Position numbers and translations under genes: made by a program. Below are positions 1 through 11,689 of a stretch of 64,000 nucleotides of DNA, in pieces. The stretch spans positions 135,050,370 to 135,114,369 of the forward strand of contig OZ023263.1 in the NCBI GenBank assembly GCA_964006375.1, in the 5' to 3' direction. The DNA comes from Tillus elongatus (lineage: Eukaryota; Arthropoda; Insecta; Coleoptera; Cleridae). Under the pieces are notes generated by a model, which was given only the letters and a program-made list of their open reading frames with translations, was not told the DNA's origin and did no database searches. The stretch's first letter is position 1, and every line of letters starts with the position of its first letter.

Positions 1-830
1 GCACTGTACATAGCCATGTCAGCTTTCATAGCGATATTCTTCTTCAAGGTTTCCTAAGTCTTTTCATAAGCTATTATTTTATGAATGTTCATTACCATAA
101 CGCACTTGCTGTCTCAATATAGGTAATTTTGAAAATGTTCCGTTTTACTTGATACATTATATCATACTCCCTACCATAACGCACATGTATTAATTATATT
201 CCTATTCATTACCGTAAAACACTTGCTGCGTCTATCTAGGTCCACTTTAATTTTATTCCGTTTTACTTGCATAATTATATCATACTCCCTACCATAACGC
301 ACATGTATTAATTATATTCGTATTCATTACCGTAAAACACTTGTTGCGTCAATATAGGTATATTTTCTACGCTACCATAACTCACTTACTGCGTGCATAG
401 ATTTGTTTTTTTCATGACCGTAACACACTTGCTGTCTCAATATAGGTAATTTTAAAAAGTTTCCGTTTTACTAGATGTATTGTATCATACACCCTACCAT
501 AAAGCATTGCATGTATTTATTATATGCGTATTGATTACCGTAAAACACTTGCTGCGTCAATTTAGGTAACCCACATGTATTTATTATATTCGTATTCATT
601 ACCGTAAAACACTTGCTGCGTCAATATAGGTCTATTTAAAAAAAAAAATCAGTTTTACTTGCATAATTATATCATACTCCCTCCATTACGCATATATATT
701 CATTATATTGCTATTCATTACCGTTAAACACTTAAAACACGCATTAATATATCATACGCTTACCATATTGCACTTACCACGTGCGTATTTATTTTAATGA
801 ATTCAGGGATCTTTTAATTTATTTCTACTA
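1..830 (+). repeat. Tandem array, ~115-bp units with CACTTGCTGCGTC core
   Basis: About seven diverged units of roughly 115-120 bp run head to tail. Each has an ACCATAACGCAC or ACCGTAAAACAC block followed by CACTTGCTGCGTC, then an AT-rich spacer with CCGTTTTACTTG and ATCATACTCCCT. The same array recurs at 4750-5640 with the same lead-in (TGTCAGCTTTCATAGCGA), and a related array runs on the opposite strand at 3010-3780. It is followed immediately by the conserved ATGTGGCAACAG block. I read it as the subterminal array of a DNA transposon family, but see no transposase. Confidence 0.8.
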
Positions 831-838
831 CTAGAAGG

Positions 839-935
839 ATGTGGCAACAGCACGAGAACTCCAACGACGAATATCTAGTGCGCGATGACTCTGCTGGTTC
901 ACTGGAATCAACTGCAGAATTACCGAAACATGATT
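839..935 (+). repeat. Conserved ATGTGGCAACAG block following the array
   Basis: A ~95-bp block starting ATGTGGCAACAGC and ending near CTGCAGAATTACCG is conserved here, at 5652-5740 (+) and at 2930-3008 (-), always directly downstream of the GCGTC array. The encoded peptide (MWQQ..NSND..LVRDDSAGS) is similar in all three copies, so it may be the 5' end of a lost coding exon or simply conserved element DNA. The three copies diverge completely after this block. Confidence 0.6.
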
Positions 936-959
936 TTTCTTTTGCATTAAATAGCAAAT

Positions 960-2200
960 CACATGTCATGTTTAAGATTTACAAGTTGCCTTTGCATTTG
1001 TACATGCATTTAAATGTTTTGAAATGTTTCCAATCCAAAATAAGTCATCAAGTTATATTTCCTGTCTCTAATATTTGGATATACTAAATTAACACAAATT
1101 ACCGAACAATATATCCAAATTTGAAAATAATACATAGGTTTTTCCCATTTAAAATATAAAGGTTCCATGGCTTTTAGGCTGCTATCTAGAGAAACTGGGG
1201 AAAAAGGGAATTCCATCAGCACTATGGAACGTAATACCAGATATTGTAGCATGTATCAGCAATATTTACATCATCACTGCCTGTAGCGCATGTGTATATG
1301 GGGTATAAAAGGAACTACCAGAGCAGTGGCTGTTCAGTTTCAATCCAGCTGTTGAAAAAACTAGCAGATATGGTTGGCGTAAGATCAATCAACTTACTGA
1401 GTAAGGTTGAACATGGATTAACAGCTTGGAAGCTATTCAGGATTCTGATATTACTAGTGTTCAAGATATTTGCACACCGCATCCCTGCATACCAGCACTC
1501 TGTCAATAGCTGTTATTCGCTCTTAGCTCTTATGCATACATACCTATAAAAAGTGTATTTTCCCGTCTTCAAAGTTTCGTAAGGGCAATTTACTGGCTGT
1601 CCAATCCATTGAAAATCCTTAGTAGAATCCATCTTCTTCTAAAATTGTATTTTAAATATTTATGTGCATTAAGATTAACTAGCAGATAGGTATAACTATC
1701 CCTGGGAATTTTAGAAAATGGGGAAATACAATTATAACTATTACCACACAACACTTATTTAATCACCATATTGTTAATAGTCTAACTTTAAAAATAGTAT
1801 AACTCCAGAAGATGCATAATTTATTTAATTTGCAAAAGTTCGACTAGATATACCATTAAGATTATTAACAACAGAACGTGGTATACCTAAGTTATGATGA
1901 CAAGGTTAGGTTATTTATTTATTTGTTCAACTGCTTTTCCCGCCAATTGATAAACCATAGAGAAACCAAACAAGAAGCCAAAAATGACGTTAGGCCGAAT
2001 GGTCGTAGGGCAACTTTGTGTCAAAACTAAATATACCTTATAGTCTGTTTCCAAATTAACTTCGAAATAGGAAGCAACCACAATTTTGTTATTAAATAAC
2101 GCTCTTCGGTCACAAATTTATTATCAAAAATGTATTAATACAGTTACTTTATACAAGACCAAGGTTTATAGATGTTTTGTAACAAAAGGAGTTGAGAGAT
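960..2200. other. AT-rich stretch without recognisable gene
   Basis: I see no coding region, RNA gene or tandem structure here. Short open frames exist on both strands but resemble nothing I know. Confidence 0.6.
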
Positions 2201-2210
2201 AACGTCCCAC

Positions 2211-2535
2211 ACAGCACAGGATATCCAATGGATATCCACTAGATATACATAATATCCATTTTACGCCCATGACCATGATGGATATCATATGGATATCCAA
2301 TGCATATTTTTAGAGCAGAAAAATGTTAATAAAACTTAAATAATGTGAACATATGAGCATTTCTTATTCATTAAAATCTAATCAAGAATGCATTCGAATT
2401 TCTGGACGTATATACTTAATTCAAGTATGTATATATCCATCAGACATCAAATGGATGTCCACTGGATATCCCATGGATATACGCAAGACATGTATTAGAT
2501 GTCCACTGAACATCCAGTTGATATTCCGTTAATAT
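2211..2535. repeat. GGATATCC-rich repeat cluster (left)
   Basis: Many imperfect copies of the palindrome GGATATCC, often as ATGGATATCC or CACTGGATATCC, are packed in about 300 bp. The cluster begins with CCCACACAGCACAGGATATC. The reverse complement of the outer edge of the cluster at 6478-6675 begins CCCGCGCAGTACAAGGACGT, so the two edges resemble inverted ends of one family. No convincing target duplication was found. Confidence 0.6.
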
Positions 2536-2786
2536 GTTCACACCGGTAGGAAACAAGATTAATAAATTATAGGAACCGTTATTTACGTCTGAAAAAGACA
2601 AGGGAAGAAAAATAACCCGTTCTAGCACAAGAATTACTGAAAAGCGTTGAAACTACCGCCAACAATACATTTCCATTCAATCTCTCATTGTGATTAAAAG
2701 ATTACAATAAAATTAGTTTTATTTTAATACAGAGAGTATTATTGTTTATGTCTGTTATTTCGTGAGAAGAATCTAATATCATATTG

Positions 2787-3780
2787 CTATTCATTAATGC
2801 TCTCCCGAACGATAAACACGGGATCATTTAATAACTCACCTTGGGGCATTGGAGGCTTGAATTGTTGGCTACAATGACGAAGATCCGTTCGCATTTGTTT
2901 TGCTTGAAGTAGTCTGGGCCAAAGTAATTCTGCAGTTGAATCCGGTGAACCGGCAGAGTCGTCGCGCAATAGAATGCCGTCGTTGGAGTTCACGCGCTGT
3001 TGCCACATCCTTCTCTTTATCGACTTTGCAGTTTGTAAGGAAATAATATTTAGTACAAACTTAAAAAGTCGGGACGCAGCAAGTACGCTGTGGTAGCGAA
3101 TTTCTATACAACTTTTTTTAATGTTAAGTATGTTTTTTTAAGAGACTAAATGTAGGTCAAACTTCAAAGATCGAGACGCAGAAAGTGCGCTATGGTAGCG
3201 AATGTTCCTAGAACTATTTGTAATGTGAAATATGTTTTTTTCATGAGAAATAACATTTTGTACAAAGTTAAAAAGTCGTGACGCAGAAAGTGCGCTATGG
3301 TAGCGAATGTTCATCAAAATGATTTTAATGATGAATATGTCTTTTTAATGAGTCATAATATTCAGTTCAAAGTCAAAAAGTCGGGACGTAGCAAGTGCGC
3401 TATGGTAGCGAATGTTCCTATAACTATTTTTAATGTTAAATATGTTTTTTCATGAGAGATAAAATTTACTACAAAGTTAAAAAGTCGGGACGCAGCAAGT
3501 GCGCTAAGGTAGCGAATTTCCATAGAACTATTTTGAATGTTAAATATGCTTTTTTCATGAGACTTAAAATGTAGTACAAACTTCAAAGGTCGGGATCAGA
3601 AAGTGCGCTATGGTAGTGAATGTTCCTAGAACTACTTGTAATGTGAAATATGTTTTTTTCATGAGACATAACATTTAGTACAAAGTTAAAAAGTCGTGAC
3701 GCAGCAAGTGCGCTATGGTAGCGAATTTTCATAGCAATGTTTTGAATGTTAAATATATTGTATTAATCACACATCAAATT
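2787..3780 (-). repeat. Tandem array, ~108-bp units, reverse orientation
   Basis: Read on the minus strand, about seven units carry TACCATAGCGCACTTGCTGCGT followed by AAAAACATATTT-type spacers and end at the ATGTGGCAACAG block at 3008. The core is the same as in the plus-strand arrays at 1-830 and 4750-5640, but the spacers differ. It is therefore either a diverged subfamily or the opposite end of one element. Confidence 0.75.
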
Positions 3781-4082
3781 TAGACAAATTTTGACAATCT
3801 CGCCCACAGGAGAAAGGTTGGACTGTAAAATAACCCACTTTTATTAAACGGTTCGGTACAAATTCTCGTACGTTTGCAGATAGGCACATGGGCTTTACCC
3901 ATCATGAAGTATTTTGGCAAATGAAATACAGAAATTAAGTTTATTGTGACGGGCAGGAATAATTTCTTTTATAGCTATAATGAAATAGAAAGGAAAGGTG
4001 AGTAAAAATAGGTATTAAAATGTCATAAAAATTAGATTGTTTGGCGATATATTTGCCCGCTTAACTGAGAATAAGTATGACG

Positions 4083-4412
4083 CCTCAAGATGCCGCAAGA
4101 GGCGAATCCTGTTGCAAAAACTATCAGTGTCTCATCCAGTAGCCCACAATTTTCAGCAGACCCTGCCTTTCTGTAAAGAGGGTAGGGATCTTTAACGTGC
4201 CTAACATCGCATGGCCACGGGACCGACGGCTTTATGTCCCCTCCGAAGAGCGGAACGTGCAGATATTAAACTTACTGCATTACAATGGCAGAACCTTGGT
4301 AGATGTTAATGTTACAGTTTGTACTGAATAAGTGAAAGGAGTACCCTGGGAACGAACTCAGTACCCTTATGTCCAAAGGCACACGTTCTTACCCCTCAAC
4401 CACCGAGGTTCT
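4083..4412 (-). repeat. tRNA-derived SINE with MetaSINE-like core
   Basis: On the minus strand, a tRNA-like head starts near 4412. An A-box-like TGGTTGAGGGG lies near 4395 and a B-box-like GAGTTCGTTCCC near 4345. A core follows with ACATAAAGCCGTCGGTCCC and GGCACGTTAAAGATCCC. This type of core (a hairpin of ACGTTAAA and GGTCCCG blocks) is, as far as I recall, the conserved domain of the MetaSINE superfamily of invertebrates; that assignment is from memory. No poly(A) or target duplication was identified. Confidence 0.55.
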
Positions 4413-4599
4413 TAATGCACACAGAATATTATATAATATAATGGTGAAAAAGAAATGGAAAGTAAATTGCGCGCCAAAACTATGTATTCGAAAAGGTCAT
4501 TTAACCCAATGGAATAAAGTCGCTTATTAATACAATAGAACAATAGACACCCACCAAATTTTATAAAATTTTGCGTGTTTATTGTCAAAAATGACTTGT

Positions 4600-4601
<2 letters not shown>

Positions 4602-4673
<72 letters not shown>

Positions 4674-4682
4674 GTATGTATA
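4602..4682. repeat. (TA)n then (TATG)n microsatellite
   Basis: About 60 bp of pure TA dinucleotides passes into five TATG repeats. It produces spurious YIYIYI reading frames on both strands. Confidence 0.95.
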
Positions 4683-4749
4683 TTTTCATTCTTCTGATTA
4701 TTTAAAAGGCAGAGTCTATCTTGTATCATAAAGCTTTTGTACAGTGCAG

Positions 4750-5640
4750 TCGGTTGCACTATACATAGTCATGTCAGCTTTCATAGCGAATTTCTTCTTT
4801 AAGGTTTCCTAAGTCTTTTCATAAGCTATTATTTTATGGATGTTCATTACCATAACGCAATTGCTGCCTCAATATAGGTGATTTCGAAAATTTTCCGTTT
4901 TACTTGATAAATTATATCATACTCCCTACCATAATGCACATGTATTTATTATATTCGTGTTCATTAGCGTAAAACACTTGCTGCGTCAATGTAGGTATAT
5001 TTTAACATTTTTCCGTTCACCTTGATAAATTATATGATACTCCCTACCATAATGCACATGTATTTATTATATTCGTGTTCATTAGCGCCAAACACTTGCT
5101 GCGTCTATATAGGTATATTTTTAAATTTTTCTGTTTTTCTAGCTCAATTGTATCATACTCCCTACGATATCACACATGTATTTTATTCGTATTCGTTACC
5201 GTAAAACACTTGCTGCGTCAATATAGATATATTTTTAATTTTTCCGTTTTACTTGCATACCTATATCATACTCCCTACCATAACGCACATGTATTTATTA
5301 TATTCGTATTCATTACCGTAAAACACTTGCTACGTCAATATAGGTCTACTTTAAAAAAATCCGTTTTACTTGCATAATTATATCATACTCCTACCATAAC
5401 GCACATGGATTTATTATATTCGTATTCATTACCGTAAAACACTTGCTGCGTCACTAAAGGTCATTTCTTTTCCGTTTTACTTGCATAATTATATCATACT
5501 CCCTACCATTACGCACATGGATTTATAATAATCGTGTTCATTACCGTAAAACACGCATTATTATACCATACGCTACCATAACGCACTTACTGCGTGCATA
5601 TTTATTTTTATGAATTCCCGGATCTTTTAATTTATTTCTA
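4750..5640 (+). repeat. Second plus-strand CACTTGCTGCGTC array
   Basis: This is a direct repeat of the array at 1-830. It has the same lead-in (TGTCAGCTTTCATAGCGA, TTTCCTAAGTCTTTTCATAAG), 7-8 units of ~115 bp, and the same exit into GAATTC..GGATCTTTTAATTTATTTC and then ATGTGGCAACAG at 5652. The two copies are 70-90% alike by eye. Confidence 0.8.
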
Positions 5641-6477
5641 CTACTAGAAGGATGTGGCAACAGCGCGTCAACTGCAACGACGAAATTCTAGTGCGCGACG
5701 ACTCTGCCGGTTCACCGGATTCAATTGCAGAATTACCGCGGTTTTTATTAATAAGCTTTGTTGTGATTTCCAGTCAGCAAATAATTTACAGGTGCGAGTA
5801 GACATAACAATACATTTTTTATTGATAAAAACATATTTTATACTTATTTACGTAAATACCATTATTTATAGCTGTAAAAAGCACGCTGGTTGATAATAAC
5901 ATGGCTAGTGGACGTGAACTAGAAAGCAAATGTCTTCTTGATTTAAGTAAATATTTTCACTTCGTATTGAAATCAGCGAAAATTGTCTAATAATATAATG
6001 GAAGTTTATGTGTATGTAAAATTGTTCATTTTACTGGTGGATATTCCTCGTCCTTACTTAGAAGCAGATCACTTCCAGTAGATTATGAAAGTAGATCACT
6101 TAGGTTAATTAAAACTACTGGGTAATCTGGGTATAGAGTCAGTCCCGTCATGATACTCAACATTAACAGCTATTACCTATTATTTTGAAATAACCACTAA
6201 ACTGTTGTAGTTATAGCTATAATAATTAAAGTAATATTTATAAACATTTGTTCATATTATTTATTGGATTGGCTTATGAGTTTGATTATAAGCAGTGTCT
6301 TTTTTCTTTACAGCAAGAATGCAGACCTGAGCCACATCATAGATCAAGAAAATAAAGTTATTTAAATGATCTTAAAACACAATAAAATATTTGTTTTCTT
6401 ATATTAGTGTTTCATTGGGGTTAGAAAGAGAATATGGTGGTTGGTTAGCATTAAATATTCATTTCATGTAAAAGTGA

Positions 6478-6513
6478 TATCCATTTGATGACCACATGTA
6501 TATCCATACAACG

Positions 6514-6555
<42 letters not shown>

Positions 6556-6675
6556 ACATGGATATCCAGATTGATGGATATTGGTAGGACATCAGTATGT
6601 CCATTAGATGTCCATTGGATATCCATTGTGGGTATCCATTGGATATCTAATGGACGTCCTTGTACTGCGCGGGGT
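6478..6675. repeat. GGATATCC-rich repeat cluster (right)
   Basis: Copies of GATATCC and GGATATCCA surround a (TA)n tract at 6519-6553. The right edge reads GGACGTCCTTGTACTGCGCGGG, whose reverse complement resembles the left edge of the cluster at 2211. Confidence 0.6.
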
Positions 6676-6945
6676 ATGTTCTGGAACGATCGGAGGAGGC
6701 AAGGTCGAGGCCAGAGACATGTTCAAGGTCAAGGCCAGAGACACGTTCAAGGCCAGAGGCAGATTAGCTTTGATACAAATTCTCTTAAGGTAGCTCTTAA
6801 GCTGACTCTTAAGGTACCAATTACAGAAATTAATCCTTAAAGGGAAATGTCTGGGAAGGAGCGCCTGTACCCTCTGAATGTGGTAAGGGTATAGCAAAGA
6901 ATTGCGCAGTATACGCCAAACAACTTAATGGCTAATATTTAATTT

Positions 6946-7137
6946 TCAGAAATTGTTCTGGTACTTGTATGTATTGTGTTCTTCAATTTCATTAAGAACA
7001 TCTTCTTTGTTCCTTGGTGTTCTAACAGTACGTGGTCTACCTGCAACATTGGTATTCTTCTTAAACGTTCCAGTTTCTAAAAGTGAGTCCAGCAGTTTTG
7101 AGCGACACTGCCTAAATGTTTGCAACCCTCCATACAC
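6946..7137 (-). pseudogene. Mariner/Tc-type transposase N-terminal fragment (DUF4817-like HTH)
   Basis: A 63-residue minus-strand frame contains TFRQCRSKLLDSLLETGTF, then AGRPRTVRTPRNKEDVLNEI. The pattern 'tF..~ LletGTF..AGRPRTVRTP..EEDVLN.iEE' is that of the helix-turn-helix domain (DUF4817-type) found at the N-terminus of mariner-like transposases in insects. There it binds the transposon ends. No DDE catalytic domain follows, so this is a fragment. Its flank resembles the flank of the repeat at 47,390-47,430 (TTTGCAACCCTCCATACACC against ATGTAACCCCTGCATACACC), so both may derive from one element family. The family call is moderately sure. Confidence 0.55.
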
Positions 7138-7169
7138 CTACTTATTTAATAAGAATCTTCAATAGTAGG

Positions 7170-8280
7170 TTGGTCGACTATAATGTGTAATGTATTCCCT
7201 TGATAGGCGTGGTTTAGCTCGAGTAGCTCTAGTCAGAACTGAAATAGGCAAACAGTTTTGCGGCATTGTGTTTTGATATAGTATATACCAATGCATGAAT
7301 ATATTATATTTTTAAGTCTAGATTCACTAATTAAGTATATAAATAAGAAAACTCAAATTACCGCTACCTATTACAATTAAAAAGAGAAGTAAATTAAACT
7401 TAAAAAAATACAATATCTTATTTAAAAGTTCTAAGTCAATTTTTAGGGAAACCTAAAAGCCAAACACAGTTTTTTGCGATATGTGAAGAAAAAACAAGGC
7501 TCCTATGAGAGTTGTCCGAATTTCAATTATTATCTTTAGCAAATGCGCAATAGTAGCGAATTTTCATAAAAAACTTGTTTTCTTTAATCTGCAAGTTAAA
7601 ATAGTGAGTAAGTATTGAAAAAAAGTATGCAGGCAACGCGTTTTTGCAGCGAATTTTCATAAATATATTTGAAATGATATAATAAGTCAATTTCCCATTA
7701 TTGAGCTAAAATCTTAACTTTTAATATTTAACAGTACAATTAAGCGTCTATAATTGAGCAGCATTGGGTAGCTACAATATTTTGTAAAAATAAAACGTAA
7801 ATCTTTAAGTCTGACTGCCTTTTGAATAAGTAGCAGGTTTAGCAAAAATAAGTACAAAAAATTATAATGTTTGTAGAGTTTTTAAGAGCATTCCAATTCA
7901 TACCTTTATCTGTCAATTGTCCCATTATTAAGCAGATTTGTTTTGTTAATAATTATTAAAAGTCAAAAAAGGCATATCTTAGTGTAGGTAATCTTTGAAT
8001 TTAGGGTGTCACACGGCGCAGCGGAGACCTGGAACAGAAACGTAAATACCGCATACAGTGTTGTCGGGTTGTAGTTCTTTCATTGAATAAGATCTGATAA
8101 GTATTTTATACTTTTTAATATATTTTTACCTGTATCAAATACATCTAAAAATAGGTCCAACAGCATCTACAAATAATGTAAAAAAGACAATATTGTTACA
8201 TTTAATGTGTGTATATTTGTTAAATTTGCAGAGAACCACCCGAACGCTTTTTACTGAATTTTCTTCGAAAAAATCCACTA
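7170..8280. other. AT-rich stretch, no gene seen
   Basis: No recognisable coding or RNA gene is present. A single degenerate unit of the GCGC..TAGCGAATTTTCATA repeat lies at 7540-7570, and a weaker one at 7630-7680. Confidence 0.6.
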
Positions 8281-8289
8281 TTGGGGAGG

Positions 8290-8650
8290 TCCCGACTTTT
8301 GAATTACATTTAAAAAATTAAAAGAGCGCGAACTAGGACCCCTAGAACCCATATCCGATGTCAGTTTCAGTTTTTATATGTATATATGTATCACAGCGAT
8401 AAGTCAAAAAATAATACGCCGATTTCGATAAAGTTTGGCATGTGCCTTCCTTTTGTAAGTGACTTGGATAAGTTTGTTAGCCAGGAAAATCGGAACCGGT
8501 ATTCCGGGAAAATTTTGTTTTCTATCGAAAAAAATGTTCTTAAAAAATAAAACAGCTGTGGTAACCAAATTTGGTAGGTAGGTTTGTGAGATAAGAAGTA
8601 GACTATAAACTAACATTTTTATTTCTATGTTACAAGCAAAAAGTTCCAAA
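8290..8650 (+). repeat. Dispersed repeat, copy 1 (GAACTAGGACCCCTAGAACC motif)
   Basis: The motif GCGCGAACTAGGACCCCTAG followed by AACCCATATCCG is followed by CAGTTTCAG and then a conserved segment with CTTCCTTTTGTAAGTGACTTG and CAGGAAAATCGGAACC. The same order of blocks occurs at 9925-10,370, where a (TA)n tract is inserted between them. Partial copies of the first motif lie at 46,806-46,850 (-) and 52,119-52,160 (+). Confidence 0.7.
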
Positions 8651-8745
8651 AAAATATTTTATGCCAGATTATTTCTATCAAAATTCACTACCATAATGCA
8701 CTTGCTGCGTCCAGACTTTTAGAAAAAACTTTTCAGAAACATGCT

Positions 8746-9024
<279 letters not shown>

Positions 9025-9488
9025 CGTCATAAGTCAACGAAATGATAAAGTACGGCGTTGCGCCTATACCAATAATATAGATATAATTAGATTATGCTTC
9101 CGCCTGCCTAAAGCATATATTTAGAAAATATTTATCAATATACAACCTGCCCCAGCGGTCCGTCGCGAGCTTAACATAAGTTTTTAAATAGGACACGGCA
9201 TTTTTTAATCCATTGCTACCATTCTCTGTAAAATTATCTATATTTATTGACCAATAATATCGTATATGTTATATATGGAACGTTTCCGAAATATATAACT
9301 TTCTCAATTATTTTCTCTTAAAATCGTTATAAAACACAATTGGCAGTTTTGAAACTAATATCAGGTCGGGTCATTGTTTTCAAGATTTTAGAAATAAATA
9401 CTAAAAGTTATTACAACACCACTCGGATCAGTACTGCGATAATAAAGCTTCTATATAGTGTTCAATATCGTCCAACAGATTTGGATAT

Positions 9489-9601
<113 letters not shown>

Positions 9602-9924
9602 GAAAGGCAATCTGCCTACTCCTTAAAGCGGTGGCTAAGGGTAGGTTTAGTTGTTATAGCTCGATTACGGGGCCTCAATTTGCCTACCCCCCAAATCCCG
9701 CCAGTAATCGTCTCTTAGGTATCAGCACAGCATAATGGGGACATTACAGGTCATATTTTCTTAACTTCTTGAAAATGACTCCAAAACAGGAGCCAGAACG
9801 TCGAGTTTTCGTAAATTCTAGACGTACTTCAACCCAAGAACCAAGTATATCTCTCTTTTTTTAAAGTTTTCTAAATAATCTGTTATTACATTAAATTCAC
9901 TAATAGAGAGGTATCGATTGTGAG

Positions 9925-10002
9925 ACTTGACAAAAATTTTTTCAAATGAGCGCGAACTAGGACCCTTAGAACCTATATCCGGGGTCTGTTTCAAATTTAA
10001 AT

Positions 10003-10099
<97 letters not shown>

Positions 10100-10370
10100 A
10101 CCGATAGCTCAAGGCCCATTTTGATTAAATTTGGTGAATACCTTCCTTTTGCAAATGGCTTGGATAAGTTCGTTAGTCAGGAAAATCGGCCCAGGTTTTC
10201 CCGGAAAATTTTGTGTTTTCTATCAAAAAAAAAAAAAAATTATATCTCAAGAATTAACAAAGTAAGGGCAACCAAATTTGGTACGCTGGTTTATATCGTT
10301 ATAGGTGAGCTACCTACCTCAAATTTAGCTCTGTGGGTCAAAAGACAAAAAGTTATGGGCATTTAAAGAA
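9925..10370 (+). repeat. Dispersed repeat, copy 2, split by (TA)n
   Basis: It starts with GAGCGCGAACTAGGACCC and ACCTATATCCGGGG. A (TA)n tract follows at 10,006-10,096, then the second block (CACACCGATAGCTCAAGG, CTTCCTTTTGCAAATGGCTTG). The order matches copy 1 at 8290-8650, where only a short TATATGTATATATG occupies the place of the long TA tract. That shows in-place expansion of a microsatellite inside the repeat. Confidence 0.7.
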
Positions 10371-10639
10371 AAATAAATAATTATATATTTCATGTCTACA
10401 TTTCAAATACGTATGAATTGATGAACATTTACATCAGGTCCAAATTTAAATGTTTATCAGTGTGAAGACAAGGCTTTTTGTTTATTAAATGGTTACTTTG
10501 CCATCGCGTTCCTTCTTGTCAGTTCTCATTGTATCATCAACAGAAATAATACTTTCAAGGTACATAAATATTTTTATGTCATACTAGTTCATTATTATGT
10601 TTTTATTGCTTAGTTACCAACTACATAATTGTCTACTTT

Positions 10640-10970
10640 ATGCCCAAGGGCCATAAAGTGTACATTACGGCCCGCGCTGACGTAACGTACACTTTATAGC
10701 CCGCGTGCACATAAAGACAAATAATTTTTGTTTGACTTCTTTATTAATGAAATTAACATTATTTAGTCGAATTAACATAAAATTGACAGTTCTGAAAAGA
10801 TCCGGTGATGGTTAGGTTGCATTCAGCAAACGGTGATTCATGTTTCATTGTTTGGGTATGACTAGTATGACATAAAATTTTGTATGCACCGCTGATATAA
10901 ATAGAGGTGTATGCCCTCGAGCGACTTACAAAATCGTCGCTCTCGGGGTATAAACATCGATTTATACCCT
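10640..10970. repeat. Two imperfect inverted repeats (hairpins)
   Basis: ATAAAGTGTAC at ~10,654 is matched by GTACACTTTAT at ~10,688 across a GC-rich loop (GGCCCGCGCTGACG). Farther on, CCCTCGAGCGAC at ~10,914 is matched by GTCGCTCTCGGGG at ~10,935 around TTACAAAATC. They may be remnants of small palindromic elements; no function is claimed. Confidence 0.5.
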
Positions 10971-11149
10971 TGGTACATAAATAACTACTATTTCGTCAAG
11001 TTGTTGGCCATCCAGCTTTATATCCATGTTCGCAGTTCTGTCCTTACATATCTTCATTAGTTTTCTTTTCGCAATATTATTTTTTATTGACTGTGCGACA
11101 ATTTTTAACGTCGGTCTATTCCCGCAACTATGGCCAATCTCCGACGCCA

Positions 11150-11275
11150 GGGAGCAGTTTCACCTTATTACCCTGGAAATTTTGGCAAACCTCGGCCCTT
11201 CTGTAAGAAGGGTAGGGATCTTTAACGTGCCCAACATCGCACGAACACGTTAAAGATCCGTACCCCTACTTGACC
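11150..11275. repeat. Fragment of the same SINE core, forming an inverted repeat
   Basis: CCTTCTGTAAGAAGGGTAGG and ATCTTTAACGTGCCCAACATCG match the SINE core at 4160-4215, in the opposite orientation to the tRNA-derived head seen there. GGTAGGGATCTTTAACGTG is followed ~20 bp later by CACGTTAAAGATCCGTACCC, giving a near-palindrome of two partial cores. No head or tail is present. Confidence 0.5.
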
Positions 11276-11689
11276 ATTGTCGTGGACTAGACCGATGTTA
11301 AAAAGAAGTAAGTAATACAATCATCTGTGTGTGTGTAAACTGTAAACTGAATATTTATTTGATTTAATTATTTTCACCCATCTAATTATTCATTCTGGAA
11401 TAGGAAGTGGCAACGCTGTGTGGAATTCAAACAACCAAAACGGCTTCGCAGCATGCGCATGTATTAAAGTCTCAGAATGTCCTACACGTTTCTCTAATTT
11501 CTAACCTAACCTAAATCAATTTTGTTTAGGACTTTATTGTGTCTGAAATATATTTTGTATTTGTATTTTCAACAGAAATAGAAAATTCCTAATTGCTTCA
11601 GATGTCCAGAACGGCTGAAAGTCAAATTGCGAAAATACCTACTATACGAGAAAACAATGCTGCTATACCAAGTAGGTACACTTCGTTTT

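Noticed and set aside
4330..4412. Functional tRNA gene
   Set aside because: Box-like motifs are present but no acceptor or anticodon stem can be formed; it fits a SINE head better.
2211..6675. Target site duplication for the GGATATCC-bounded segment
   Set aside because: Flanks GATAACGT and TATGTTCT show no convincing direct repeat.
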